From Conchiformibius kuhniae DSM 17694 (GTDB taxonomy: Bacteria; Pseudomonadota; Gammaproteobacteria; Burkholderiales; Neisseriaceae), in assembly GCF_000428785.1 (NCBI RefSeq), contig NZ_AUAP01000018.1:1-53990 (forward strand): DNA of 53,990 nucleotides, read 5' to 3'. Shown piece by piece: positions 17,866 to 26,592 of the stretch. Numbering within the stretch: position 1 is the first letter of the stretch; each line of letters starts with the position of its first letter. Below the pieces are notes generated by a model. It did not search any database. It was not told the origin of the DNA and worked only from the letters and a program-made list of their open reading frames with translations. The position numbers and the translations under genes were made by a program.

Positions 17866-18399
17866 ATGTCTCGCGTTGCGAAAAATCCAGTAACTGTTCC
17901 TGCTGGCGTAGAAGTAAACTTCGGAACAGACGTTTTGACCGTTAAAGGCAAAAACGGCGCGTTGTCGCTGCCTTTGACTGCTGCGGTGAAAGTGGAACTC
18001 AATGACGGTGCTTTGACTTTTGCCGCCGCTGATGAGAGCAAACACGCCCGCGCCATGTCCGGTACGGTACGCGCTTTGGTTGCCAATATGGTAAAAGGCG
18101 TGTCGGAAGGTTTTGAGAAAAAACTGCAACTGATTGGCGTGGGCTACCGCGCCCAAGCGCAGGGCAACAAGCTGAATCTGGCTTTGGGCTTTTCCCACCC
18201 GATTGAGTATGAAATGCCTGCCGGTGTGAGTGTGCAAACCCCGACCCAAACCGAAATCGTGTTGAGCGGTGCCGACAAGCAGGTTATCGGTCAGGCAGCC
18301 GCCGAAATCCGCGCCTTCCGTCCGCCCGAGCCGTATAAAGGCAAAGGTGTCCGCTACGTTGGCGAAGTGGTGGTCATGAAAGAAGCTAAGAAGAAATAA
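17866..18399 (+). CDS. rplF: 50S ribosomal protein L6
   Basis: The 177-residue protein reads MSRVAKNPVTVPAGVEV and has two similar beta domains; the C-terminal GPEPYKGKGVRY-like motif is PPEPYKGKGVRYVGE. I start at the ATG with AAAGGAG upstream at 17866; the open frame reaches 15 codons further back into rpsH without support. Confidence 0.98.
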   Translation: MSRVAKNPVTVPAGVEVNFGTDVLTVKGKNGALSLPLTAAVKVELNDGALTFAAADESKHARAMSGTVRALVANMVKGVSEGFEKKLQLIGVGYRAQAQGNKLNLALGFSHPIEYEMPAGVSVQTPTQTEIVLSGADKQVIGQAAAEIRAFRPPEPYKGKGVRYVGEVVVMKEAKKK

Positions 18400-18413
18400 T
18401 TGAGGCACTCATC

Positions 18414-18767
18414 ATGAATAAAAAAGTTGCAAGACTGCGCCGCGCCCGTAAAACCCGCGCCCGCATCGCAGATTTGAAAATGGTTCGTTTGTGCGTGTTC
18501 CGCAGCAACAGCCATATTTATGCCCAAGTCATCAGTGCCGAAGGCGACAAAGTGCTGGCATCGGCTTCCACCGTTGAGGCGGAAGTGCGCGGCAGCCTGA
18601 AATCAGGCAGCAATGTAGAAGCGGCTGCCGTGGTCGGCAAACGCATCGCCGAAAAAGCCAAAGCCGCCGGTATTGAAAAAGTGGCGTTTGACCGTTCCGG
18701 TTTCCAGTATCACGGCCGTGTGAAAGCCTTGGCGGAAGCGGCGCGTGAAAACGGCTTGAGCTTCTAA
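18414..18767 (+). CDS. rplR: 50S ribosomal protein L18
   Basis: The 117-residue 5S rRNA-binding protein starts MNKKVARLRRARKTRARI and has FDRSGFQYHGRVKALAEAAREN at the end. A near-perfect uptake sequence (CGGCAGCCTGAA, 11 of 12) lies inside the gene at 18590-18601, encoding part of GSLKSG. Confidence 0.98.
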   Translation: MNKKVARLRRARKTRARIADLKMVRLCVFRSNSHIYAQVISAEGDKVLASASTVEAEVRGSLKSGSNVEAAAVVGKRIAEKAKAAGIEKVAFDRSGFQYHGRVKALAEAARENGLSF

Positions 18768-18788
18768 TCAGATTCGGAGTCCAAAAAT

Positions 18789-19307
18789 ATGGCAAAACAT
18801 GAAACAGAAGAGCGCGGCGACGGCCTGATTGAGAAAATGGTGGCCGTAAACCGCGTAACCAAAGTGGTTAAAGGCGGCCGCATTATGGCGTTTTCCGCGC
18901 TGACCGTAGTCGGCGACGGCGATGGCCGTATCGGCATGGGCAAAGGCAAATCCCGCGAAGTACCCGTTGCGGTGCAAAAAGCGATGGACCAAGCCCGCCG
19001 CTCCATGATTAAGGTGCCTTTGAAAAACGGCACCATTCATCACGAAGTCATCGGCAAACACGGCGCAACCCGCGTGTTCATGCAGCCTGCCAAAGAAGGT
19101 AGCGGCGTGAAAGCCGGCGGCCCGATGCGCTTGGTGTTTGATGCTTTGGGCGTGCACAACATCTCCGCCAAAGTACACGGTTCCACCAATCCTTACAACA
19201 TCGTGCGTGCCACTTTGGACGGTTTGTCCAAGCTGTACACGCCTGCCGAAATCGCCGCCAAACGCGGCCTGACGGTAGAGGAAATTTTCGGAGCAAACCA
19301 TGAGTGA
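18789..19307 (+). CDS. rpsE: 30S ribosomal protein S5
   Basis: The 172-residue protein carries the S5 double-stranded RNA-binding domain (VAVNRVTKVVKGGRIMAFSALTVVG is split across residues 17-41) and the GMGKGKSREVPVAV loop linked to translational fidelity. The last 8 bases overlap rpmD. Confidence 0.98.
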   Translation: MAKHETEERGDGLIEKMVAVNRVTKVVKGGRIMAFSALTVVGDGDGRIGMGKGKSREVPVAVQKAMDQARRSMIKVPLKNGTIHHEVIGKHGATRVFMQPAKEGSGVKAGGPMRLVFDALGVHNISAKVHGSTNPYNIVRATLDGLSKLYTPAEIAAKRGLTVEEIFGANHE

Positions 19308-19485
19308 GCAAAAGAAAATCAAAGTAACGCTGGTACGCAGCCTGATTGGTACGATTGAATCGCACCGCGCTTGCGCGCGCGGCTTGGGCTTGCGCCGCCG
19401 CGAGCACACCGTTGAAGTGCTGGATACGCCCGAAAATCGCGGTATGATAAACAAAATCAGCTACTTGCTGAAAGTGGAAGGTTAA
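19300..19485 (+). CDS. rpmD: 50S ribosomal protein L30
   Basis: The 61-residue protein has KIKVTLVRSLIGTIESHRA and LGLRRREHTVEVLDTPENRGMI. It starts inside the 3' end of rpsE, so translation is coupled. Confidence 0.97.
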   Translation: MSEQKKIKVTLVRSLIGTIESHRACARGLGLRRREHTVEVLDTPENRGMINKISYLLKVEG

Positions 19486-19487
19486 TC

Positions 19488-19922
19488 ATGTACTTGAATA
19501 CGATTCAACCCGCCGAAGGCGCGACACATGCCAAACGCCGCGTGGGTCGCGGCATCGGTAGCGGCTTGGGCAAAACCGGCGGTCGCGGTCATAAAGGTCA
19601 GAAAAGCCGTGCGGGCGGTTTCCACAAAGTCGGCTTTGAAGGCGGTCAAATGCCTTTGCAACGCCGTCTGCCCAAACGCGGTTTCAAATCCATGACCGCA
19701 CCTTTTAATGCCGAAGTGCGTTTGTCTGCCCTGAACAATGTTGCGGTGGACGAAATCGACGTATTGGTATTGAAACAAGCGGGCTTGGTCGCCGCCGATG
19801 CACAAAACGTCAAAGTGATTGCTTCGGGCGAATTGTCCAAAGCCGTTGTTTTGAAAGGCATCAAAGCGACCAAAGGCGCGAAAGCCGCCATTGAAGCCGC
19901 AGGCGGCAAAGTAGAAGAATAA
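19488..19922 (+). CDS. rplO: 50S ribosomal protein L15
   Basis: The 144-residue protein has the glycine-rich N-terminal GRGIGSGLGKTGGRGHKGQKSR (residues 18-39) typical of L15 and a globular C-terminal half. It begins 2 bases after rpmD. Confidence 0.98.
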   Translation: MYLNTIQPAEGATHAKRRVGRGIGSGLGKTGGRGHKGQKSRAGGFHKVGFEGGQMPLQRRLPKRGFKSMTAPFNAEVRLSALNNVAVDEIDVLVLKQAGLVAADAQNVKVIASGELSKAVVLKGIKATKGAKAAIEAAGGKVEE

Positions 19923-19933
19923 GGCAGCGACAA

Positions 19934-21244
19934 GTGGCTAAGCAACTGTCTTCATCGGCGAAAAGCGGTCTGTTGTCGAATCCGGATTTGCGTAAACGCC
20001 TGATGTTTCTGCTTGGGGCGATGATTGTGTTCCGCATCGGCGCGCACGTTCCCGTGCCCGGTGTGAACGCCGCCGCCCTTGCCGCAAGGCTTGCCGAAAG
20101 CAGCGGCAAAGGCATTTTCGGCATGCTGAATATGTTTTCGGGCGGCTCGCTCGAGCGTTTCAGCGTGTTTGCCATCGGCATCATGCCCTACATTTCCGCC
20201 TCAATTATCATGCAATTGGCGGCGGAAATCGTGCCCTCGCTGAAAGCACTGAAAAAAGAAGGCGATGCCGGACGCAAAATCATCACCAAATACACCCGTA
20301 TGGGGACGGTGCTGCTGGCGACTGCCCAAAGCTTTATGGTGGCGAACTTCGTTTACGGTGAAGGCGTGGTGGTGATTAACCGCTTTGAGTTTTTCATTTC
20401 CACCGTAACCTGCTTGGTGGGCGGAACGATGTTCCTGATGTGGCTGGGCGAACAAATCACCGAGCGCGGTATCGGCAACGGCATTTCCCTGCTGATTACT
20501 GCCGGCATCGTGTCGGGCATTCCTTCCGGCATCGTCCAGCTTTGGCAGCTCACTTCACAGGGCGCGTTGGGGCCTTTGACCGCCATCGGCGTGGTTTTGG
20601 GCGCATTGCTGCTGACTTACGGCGTGGTGTATTTTGAAAGTGCGCTGCGCAAAGTGCCGGTGCAGTATGCCAAACGCCAAGTATTGTCGGGGCAAGGCTC
20701 GCACATGCCGTTCAAGCTGAATATGGCAGGCGTGATTCCGCCGATTTTCGCCTCCAGCATCATCATGTTTCCCGGCATGTTGGCAGGCTGGCTGGGCAAT
20801 TCCGACCCGACCGGCTGGGTGAGCCGCGCCGTAGGCTATTTGCAGCACGGCCAACCGGCATACATTATCCTGTTTGCTGCCAGCATCATCTTTTTCTGCT
20901 ATTTTTACACCGCATTGGCATTCAGCCCGAAAGAAATGGCGGAAAACCTGAAAAAGAGCGGGGCGTTTGTCCCCAGCATCCGTCCGGGCGAGCAAACATC
21001 GCGTTATTTGGAAAATGTGGTGTTGCGCCTGACCTTTTACGGTGCGCTGTATATTACGGTGGTCTGCCTGATTCCCGAGTTTCTGACCACAGGCTTGGGC
21101 ATTCCCTTCTATTTGGGCGGCACCTCATTGCTGATTTTGGTGGTGGTAACGATGGATTTCAACACCCAGCTCGCTTCCTACCGCATGAGCCAGCAATACG
21201 AAGACCTGATTCGGCGAACCGATGTGAAACCTTTGCGTAAGTGA
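19934..21244 (+). CDS. secY: Protein translocase subunit SecY
   Basis: SecY is the pore subunit of the SecYEG channel in the inner membrane. The 436-residue protein has ten hydrophobic segments. Plug and pore region includes RIGAHVPVPGVN; other family motifs are ISASIIMQL, ERGIGNGISLLI and the C5-C6 loop region GEQTSRYLENVVLRLTFYG. The start is a GTG with AAGG ten bases upstream. Placement at the end of the spc part, followed by infA, is normal. Confidence 0.98.
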   Translation: MAKQLSSSAKSGLLSNPDLRKRLMFLLGAMIVFRIGAHVPVPGVNAAALAARLAESSGKGIFGMLNMFSGGSLERFSVFAIGIMPYISASIIMQLAAEIVPSLKALKKEGDAGRKIITKYTRMGTVLLATAQSFMVANFVYGEGVVVINRFEFFISTVTCLVGGTMFLMWLGEQITERGIGNGISLLITAGIVSGIPSGIVQLWQLTSQGALGPLTAIGVVLGALLLTYGVVYFESALRKVPVQYAKRQVLSGQGSHMPFKLNMAGVIPPIFASSIIMFPGMLAGWLGNSDPTGWVSRAVGYLQHGQPAYIILFAASIIFFCYFYTALAFSPKEMAENLKKSGAFVPSIRPGEQTSRYLENVVLRLTFYGALYITVVCLIPEFLTTGLGIPFYLGGTSLLILVVVTMDFNTQLASYRMSQQYEDLIRRTDVKPLRK

Positions 21245-21246
21245 TT

Positions 21247-21465
21247 ATGGCTAAAGAAGATACCATACAAATGCAGGGCGAGATTCTGGAAACCTTGCCC
21301 AATGCAACATTCAAAGTCCAGCTTGAAAACGGCCACGTCGTTTTGGGACACATTTCCGGCAAAATGCGCATGCACTACATCCGCATTTCTCCGGGCGACA
21401 AGGTAACGGTCGAGCTGACCCCTTATGATTTGTCGCGGGCGCGTATCGTGTTCCGCGCGCGCTGA
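21247..21465 (+). CDS. infA: Translation initiation factor IF-1
   Basis: The 72-residue OB-fold protein starts MAKEDTIQMQGEILETLPNA and ends LSRARIVFRAR. It blocks the A site during initiation. I use the ATG at 21247, two bases after the secY stop, rather than a GTG two codons earlier. In most relatives rpmJ follows; here it does not. Confidence 0.97.
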   Translation: MAKEDTIQMQGEILETLPNATFKVQLENGHVVLGHISGKMRMHYIRISPGDKVTVELTPYDLSRARIVFRAR

Positions 21466-21550
21466 CGGCACGGCTGTTCCGGCAGCCTTGCGGTTGGTGT
21501 CGTTTGTACCCGCGCAGCAAACAAGTTCAAGGCTGATGTTGCCCTGATTT

Positions 21551-21561
21551 TGTGATATAGT
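21551..21561 (+). promoter_or_regulatory. Probable internal promoter before rpsM (extended -10)
   Basis: TGTGATATAGT contains a TG one base before TATAGT, an extended -10, 27 bases before the rpsM start. The -35 region (CTGATG, 17 bases upstream) is poor. It may drive rpsM-rplQ separately, in the gap where rpmJ usually lies. Confidence 0.5.
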
Positions 21562-21588
21562 GCGCACTTTTGCCTTTAAGGAAAAAAT

Positions 21589-21951
21589 ATGGCCCGTATT
21601 GCAGGGGTGAATATCCCCAACAATGCCCATATCGTTATCGGCTTGCAAGCCATTTACGGTATCGGCGCGACCCGTGCGAAAAACATCTGCGAAGCCGCAG
21701 GCGTTTCAGGCAGCACCAAAGTGAAAGATTTGGACGAGTCGCAACTGGAAGCTTTGCGCGAACAAGTTGCCAAATACGAAGTGGAAGGCGATTTGCGTCG
21801 TGAAGTAACGATGAACATCAAACGCTTGATTGATATGGGCTGCTATCGCGGCTTCCGCCACCGTCGCGGATTGCCCTGCCGCGGCCAGCGCACCCGTACC
21901 AATGCCCGTACCCGCAAAGGTCCGCGCAAAGCGATTGCAGGTAAAAAATAA
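21589..21951 (+). CDS. rpsM: 30S ribosomal protein S13
   Basis: The 120-residue protein starts MARIAGVNIPNNAHIVIGLQAIYGIG and ends GQRTRTNARTRKGPRKAI. It forms the head bridge to the large subunit. It heads the alpha part; 123 bases separate it from infA. Confidence 0.98.
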   Translation: MARIAGVNIPNNAHIVIGLQAIYGIGATRAKNICEAAGVSGSTKVKDLDESQLEALREQVAKYEVEGDLRREVTMNIKRLIDMGCYRGFRHRRGLPCRGQRTRTNARTRKGPRKAIAGKK

Positions 21952-21969
21952 TTTTTGAAGGATTAATTG

Positions 21970-22365
21970 ATGGCTAAAGCAAACACAGCCTCACGTGTAC
22001 GCAAAAAAGTACGCAAAACCGTGAGTGAAGGTATTGCACATGTTCACGCATCGTTCAACAATACCATCATTACCATTACCGACCGTCAAGGCAATGCGTT
22101 GTCTTGGGCTACCTCTGGCGGCGCAGGTTTTAAAGGTTCGCGTAAAAGTACACCGTTTGCCGCGCAGGTTGCGGCAGAAGCCGCTGGTAAAGTTGCCCAA
22201 GAATACGGCGTGAAAAACCTCGAAGTACGCATCAAAGGGCCCGGTCCCGGCCGCGAGTCTTCCGTGCGCGCGCTCAATGCGCTGGGTTTCAAAATCACCA
22301 GCATCACCGACGTTACCCCGCTTCCGCACAACGGTTGCCGTCCCCCGAAAAAACGTCGTATTTAA
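21970..22365 (+). CDS. rpsK: 30S ribosomal protein S11
   Basis: The 131-residue protein has HVHASFNNTIITITDRQGN and the C-terminal TDVTPLPHNGCRPPKKRRI. It lines the mRNA exit. The ATG at 21970 with GAAGGA upstream is preferred to an adjacent TTG. Confidence 0.98.
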   Translation: MAKANTASRVRKKVRKTVSEGIAHVHASFNNTIITITDRQGNALSWATSGGAGFKGSRKSTPFAAQVAAEAAGKVAQEYGVKNLEVRIKGPGPGRESSVRALNALGFKITSITDVTPLPHNGCRPPKKRRI

Positions 22366-22378
22366 GGAGTGATTGAGA

Positions 22379-22999
22379 ATGGCACGTTATATTGGACCGA
22401 AATGTAAACTCGCCCGCCGCGAAGGCACCGATTTGTATCTGAAAAGCGCGCGCCGCTCTTTGGATTCCAAGTGCAAAATGGCATCCGCACCCGGCCAGCA
22501 CGGTGCGAAAAAACCGCGCTTGTCCGACTACGGTTTGCAGTTGCGCGAAAAACAAAAAATCCGCCGCATCTACGGCGTGTTGGAACGCCAGTTCCGCCGT
22601 TATTTTGCCGAAGCCGACCGCCGCAAAGGTTCTACCGGCGAATTGCTGCTTCAGCTTTTGGAATCGCGTTTGGACAATGTGGTTTACCGCATGGGCTTTG
22701 CTTCCACCCGCGCCGAAGCGCGTCAGTTGGTATCGCACAAAGCCATTACCGTAAACGGTCAGGTGGTGAACATTCCGTCTTTCCAAGTGAAGGCGGGCGA
22801 TGTGGTCGCGGTACGCGAAAAAGCGAAAAAACAGGTACGCATTCAGGAAGCCTTGGGCTTGGCCGGCCAAATCGGTTTTCCGGGCTGGGTGCAGGTGGAT
22901 GCCGCCAAGATGGAAGGCGTATTCAAAAATATGCCCGACCGCGCTGAATTGTACAGCGATATTAATGAACAGCTGGTGGTAGAGTTCTACTCTAAATAA
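22379..22999 (+). CDS. rpsD: 30S ribosomal protein S4
   Basis: The 206-residue protein starts MARYIGPKCKLARREGTDLYL. An S4 RNA-binding domain covers about residues 95-155 (ESRLDNVVYRMGFASTRAEARQLVSH). S4 starts 30S assembly and in E. coli represses the alpha operon. AAGGAG lies upstream of the ATG at 22379. Confidence 0.98.
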   Translation: MARYIGPKCKLARREGTDLYLKSARRSLDSKCKMASAPGQHGAKKPRLSDYGLQLREKQKIRRIYGVLERQFRRYFAEADRRKGSTGELLLQLLESRLDNVVYRMGFASTRAEARQLVSHKAITVNGQVVNIPSFQVKAGDVVAVREKAKKQVRIQEALGLAGQIGFPGWVQVDAAKMEGVFKNMPDRAELYSDINEQLVVEFYSK

Positions 23000-23024
23000 T
23001 GCCGGCGAAGCGAGGGACAGTTAA

Positions 23025-24014
23025 ATGCAAAACAGCACTTCCGAATTTTTGAAACCCCGTCAGATTGATGTGGATACCTTGTCCGCCACCCGCGCCAAAG
23101 TGTCCATGCAGCCGTTTGAGCGCGGTTTCGGTCATACTTTAGGTAATGCTTTGCGTCGTATCTTACTGTCATCTATGAACGGCTTTGCCCCGACCGAAGT
23201 GAGTATCGAAGGCGTCTTGCACGAGTATTCCACTTTAGACGGCGTTCAGGAGGATGTGGTTGATATTCTCCTGAACATCAAGGGCGTGGTGTTCCGCTTG
23301 CACGGGCGCGGCGAAGTAACCGTGTCCCTGAACAAATCAGGCGCGGGCGTGGTGCGTGCCGGCGATATCGAGCTGCCGCACGATGTGGAGATTGTCAATC
23401 CCGACCACGTCATCTGCCATTTGGCGGACAAAGGCAGCATTGCCATGGAAATCAAGGTGGAAGCCGGTCGCGGCTACCAGCCTGTTTCCGACCGCCGCCG
23501 CCAGCACGGTAAAGACCACAGCAAAATCGGTGCGATTCAGTTGGACGCGAGTTTTTCGCCCATCAGCCGTGTCAGCTTTGACGTGGAAATGGCGCGTGTG
23601 GAGCAGCGCACCGACTTGGACAGCCTGATTCTGGACATTGAAACCAACGGTGCGATTGACCCGGAAGAAGCGGTGCGTACCGCCGCGCGGATTTTGATTG
23701 ACCAGATGTCCATCTTTGCCGATTTGCAAGGCACGCCGGTGGAAGTGGAAGAAGAAAAAGCCCCGCCGATTGACCCCGTGCTGCTGCGCCCCGTTGATGA
23801 TTTGGAACTGACCGTGCGTTCGGCCAACTGCCTGAAAGCCGAAGACATTTATTACATCGGCGATTTGATTCAGCGCACCGAAACCGAGCTGCTGAAAACC
23901 CCGAATTTGGGTCGCAAGTCTTTGAACGAAATCAAAGAAGTGTTGGCATCAAAAGGTTTGACGCTCGGCTCAAAATTGGAAGCGTGGCCGCCCGCCGGTT
24001 TGGAAAAGCCGTAA
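23025..24014 (+). CDS. rpoA: RNA polymerase alpha subunit
   Basis: The 329-residue protein has the dimerising N-terminal domain (GHTLGNALRRILLSSM near residue 33; GRGYQP near 146) and the C-terminal DNA- and activator-binding domain (LRPVDDLELTVRSANCLKAE...GDLIQRTETELLKTPNLGRKSLNEI) after a linker at about 235-250. Standard size for a betaproteobacterium. Confidence 0.98.
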   Translation: MQNSTSEFLKPRQIDVDTLSATRAKVSMQPFERGFGHTLGNALRRILLSSMNGFAPTEVSIEGVLHEYSTLDGVQEDVVDILLNIKGVVFRLHGRGEVTVSLNKSGAGVVRAGDIELPHDVEIVNPDHVICHLADKGSIAMEIKVEAGRGYQPVSDRRRQHGKDHSKIGAIQLDASFSPISRVSFDVEMARVEQRTDLDSLILDIETNGAIDPEEAVRTAARILIDQMSIFADLQGTPVEVEEEKAPPIDPVLLRPVDDLELTVRSANCLKAEDIYYIGDLIQRTETELLKTPNLGRKSLNEIKEVLASKGLTLGSKLEAWPPAGLEKP

Positions 24015-24039
24015 GCTTTGAAGATTAAAGGATAATGAC

Positions 24040-24426
24040 ATGCGTCATCGTAATGGTAACCGTAAACTGAACCGCACCAGCAGCCACCGCGCTGCCATGC
24101 TGCGGAATATGGCAAATTCTTTGCTCACCCATGAAACCATCGTAACCACCGTGCCGAAAGCCAAAGAGTTGCGCCGCGTGGTGGAGCCCTTGATTACTTT
24201 GGGCAAAAAGCCGTCTGTGGCCAACCGCCGCTTGGCGTTCAACCGCACCCGCGACCGCGATGTGGTGGTGAAACTGTTTGACGAATTGGGCGTGCGTTTC
24301 GCCGCCCGCAACGGCGGCTACGTCCGCATTCTGAAATACGGTTTCCGCAAGGGCGACAATGCGCCTTTGGCTTTGGTGGAATTGGTTGAGAAAAAAGCGG
24401 AAGTTGCGGAAGCAGCCGAAGCGTAA
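24040..24426 (+). CDS. rplQ: 50S ribosomal protein L17
   Basis: The 128-residue protein starts MRHRNGNRKLNRTSSHRAAMLRNM and closes the alpha part of the cluster. The C-terminal tail is rich in Glu and Ala (VEKKAEVAEAAEA). A terminator follows directly. Confidence 0.98.
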   Translation: MRHRNGNRKLNRTSSHRAAMLRNMANSLLTHETIVTTVPKAKELRRVVEPLITLGKKPSVANRRLAFNRTRDRDVVVKLFDELGVRFAARNGGYVRILKYGFRKGDNAPLALVELVEKKAEVAEAAEA

Positions 24427-24440
24427 GCCGGTGCAGCCAT

Positions 24441-24476
24441 CGGAACGGTCTGATGCAGTGCCGTTCCGGTTTTTTT
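24441..24476 (+). terminator. Terminator of the ribosomal protein cluster
   Basis: An 8-bp stem CGGAACGG/CCGTTCCG, a 12-base loop, then GGTTTTTTT, 14 bases after the rplQ stop. Confidence 0.88.
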
Positions 24477-24520
24477 AAAAAAAACCGCGTGGAGATTTTT
24501 GTTTCCAAGCGGTTTTTTAT
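24476..24520. terminator. Bidirectional terminator between rplQ and the DUF4124 gene
   Basis: AAAACCGC (24481-24488) pairs with GCGGTTTT (24509-24516), with an inner TGGA/TCCA pairing. T-runs flank both sides in the relevant strands, so it serves the converging DUF4124 gene and backs up the rplQ terminator. Confidence 0.8.
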
Positions 24521-24940
24521 TTAGCCGTTGCAGTGGCGGGCGATTTCTTCATCGTATTTTTGAATCAGTTGTTCGCGGTTACGCGCACCTTCTGCCAAAC
24601 GGCGGCTGCTGCGGGCATTGTTGCATTGTTCGATTTTTTGATTGTGCTCCAATGCTTTGGCATTTTGTTCTTCCACTTGGCGGTTACGCATGGCGATTTC
24701 CTGACTCAGTTGTGCCTGACGGTCTGCCAGCGATTCGGGCATGGTGGGACGCGCCGCCGATTGGGGGATGACGGTTTGGGTGCGGACGTTCATGACATTG
24801 GATTTGCCGATTTTCAAGCCGCGCGGGGTGTCGGAATATTTGGTGGTGCCGCCTTCTTTCCAGTTGTACACGGCTGCTGCGGATGCGGTGCCGGCAAATA
24901 AAGCCAATACTGCTGCGATTGCCCATGGGGATTTGTTCAT
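24521..24940 (-). CDS. DUF4124-type exported protein
   Basis: The 139-residue protein has a signal peptide ending near TASAAA, then VYNWKEGGTTKYSDTPRG, the core of DUF4124 domains (about residues 22-39), and a charged coiled-coil-like C-terminal half (about 70-135) with two cysteines. Function of the family is not established; members are periplasmic. Three ATG codons are in tandem; the third, read from 24940, has AAGGA at six bases, so I choose it. Confidence 0.82.
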   Translation of the reverse strand: MNKSPWAIAAVLALFAGTASAAAVYNWKEGGTTKYSDTPRGLKIGKSNVMNVRTQTVIPQSAARPTMPESLADRQAQLSQEIAMRNRQVEEQNAKALEHNQKIEQCNNARSSRRLAEGARNREQLIQKYDEEIARHCNG

Positions 24941-25042
24941 CATCATTCCTTTTTGTTTGTATTGTGTTATTTGGTCGGGAGGTTTTCCTTGCGGTAGGAA
25001 ATCTGCCGATTGTAACGTATCTTGTTGTTGTTGTCATCTTTT

Positions 25043-25072
25043 TTGCCAAAAAACGCCTGTTTGTGTTACAAT
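25043..25072 (+). promoter_or_regulatory. Promoter of guaB
   Basis: TTGCCA (25043-25048) and TACAAT (25067-25072) are 18 bases apart, 40 bases before the guaB start. Confidence 0.65.
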
Positions 25073-25112
25073 GGCGTGCATTTTCCAAGCTGACTTTACA
25101 GGTAAATGCATC

Positions 25113-26576
25113 ATGAGAATCATTGAAAAAGCCTACACGTTTGACGATGTGTTGCTCGTTCCCGCCCATTCCCAAATTCTTCCCCGCGATGTTTCGCTTC
25201 AAACCCCGCTCACCCGCTCGATTACTTTGAACCTCCCCTTACTTTCTGCCGCGATGGACACCGTTACCGAAGCGCGTTTGGCGATTTCCATGGCGCAAGA
25301 AGGCGGCATCGGCATTATTCACAAAAACATGTCGCCCGAACAGCAGGCAACGGCCGTGCGCAAAGTGAAACGCCACGAAAGCGGCGTGGTGAAAGACCCG
25401 ATTACCGTATCGCCCGACAAGCCAATTGGCGAATTGCTGGCGGAACGCGCCAAACGCAAACGCAAAATGTCGGGGCTGCCTGTGGTGGAAAACGGCAAGG
25501 TCATCGGCATCGTAACCAACCGCGATTTGCGTTTTGAAAGCCGCCACGATTTGCCCGTATCGGCGATTATGACCCCGCGCGAGCGTTTGGTAACGGTGTG
25601 CGAGGGGACGTCCATCGAGGAAGCCCGCGAACTGATGCACACGCACAAAGTGGAGCGCGTATTGGTGTTGAACGAACGCGATGAGTTGCGCGGTCTGATT
25701 ACCGTCAAAGATATTTTGAAAAACACCGAATTTCCCAATGCCAATAAAGACGGCGAGGGTCGTTTGCGCGTGGGCGCGGCGGTCGGCACGGGCGCGGACA
25801 CCGAAGCGCGGGTACACGCTTTGGCGGAAGCGGGCGTGGATGTGATTGTGGTGGACACCGCGCACGGCCACAGTCAGGGCGTGATTGAGCGCGTGCGTTG
25901 GGTGAAACAGCATTTTCCGCATATTCAGGTCATTGGCGGCAACATCGCCACCGCCGCCGCCGCGCGTGATTTGGCGGCCGCCGGTGCGGACGCGGTCAAA
26001 GTCGGCATCGGGCCCGGTTCCATTTGTACCACGCGGATTGTGGCGGGCGTGGGCGTGCCGCAACTGACGGCGGTGCATAATGTTGCCGAAGCACTCAAAG
26101 GCACGGGCGTGTCGGTGATTGCGGACGGCGGTATCCGTTTTTCCGGCGACATCGCCAAAGCGTTGGCGGCGGGGGCGCACTGCGTGATGTTGGGCGGTAT
26201 GTTTGCCGGTACGGACGAAGCACCCGGTGAAATTGAACTGTATCAAGGGCGTTCCTACAAATCCTATCGCGGCATGGGTTCGCTGGGGGCGATGAGCCAA
26301 GGTTCGAGCGACCGTTATTTCCAAGACAAGCAGGACAATGCCGACAAATACGTTCCCGAAGGCATTGAGGGGCGCGTGCCGTACAAAGGCCCGATTGTAC
26401 AGATTATCCATCAGCTTACGGGCGGTTTGCGTTCCAGCATGGGCTATCTGGGCTGCGCGACCATCGCCGAGATGCACGAAAAAGCAGAGTTTGTGGAAAT
26501 CACGGCGGCGGGCATGAACGAATCGCACGTCCACGATGTGCAGATTACCAAAGAAGCACCGAATTATCACCGTTAA
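25113..26576 (+). CDS. guaB: Inosine-5'-monophosphate dehydrogenase
   Basis: GuaB oxidises IMP to XMP with NAD+, the committed step to guanine nucleotides. The 487-residue cytoplasmic TIM-barrel enzyme starts MRIIEKAYTFDDVLLVPAHS and has two CBS domains inserted at about 95-215. The catalytic Cys is in GPGSICTTR (Cys305), and the mobile flap carries the family RGMGSLGAM region. The open frame runs far upstream, but ATG 25113 is the conserved start and follows a good promoter. Confidence 0.97.
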   Translation: MRIIEKAYTFDDVLLVPAHSQILPRDVSLQTPLTRSITLNLPLLSAAMDTVTEARLAISMAQEGGIGIIHKNMSPEQQATAVRKVKRHESGVVKDPITVSPDKPIGELLAERAKRKRKMSGLPVVENGKVIGIVTNRDLRFESRHDLPVSAIMTPRERLVTVCEGTSIEEARELMHTHKVERVLVLNERDELRGLITVKDILKNTEFPNANKDGEGRLRVGAAVGTGADTEARVHALAEAGVDVIVVDTAHGHSQGVIERVRWVKQHFPHIQVIGGNIATAAAARDLAAAGADAVKVGIGPGSICTTRIVAGVGVPQLTAVHNVAEALKGTGVSVIADGGIRFSGDIAKALAAGAHCVMLGGMFAGTDEAPGEIELYQGRSYKSYRGMGSLGAMSQGSSDRYFQDKQDNADKYVPEGIEGRVPYKGPIVQIIHQLTGGLRSSMGYLGCATIAEMHEKAEFVEITAAGMNESHVHDVQITKEAPNYHR

Positions 26577-26592
26577 ATATTGGGAGACGAGT

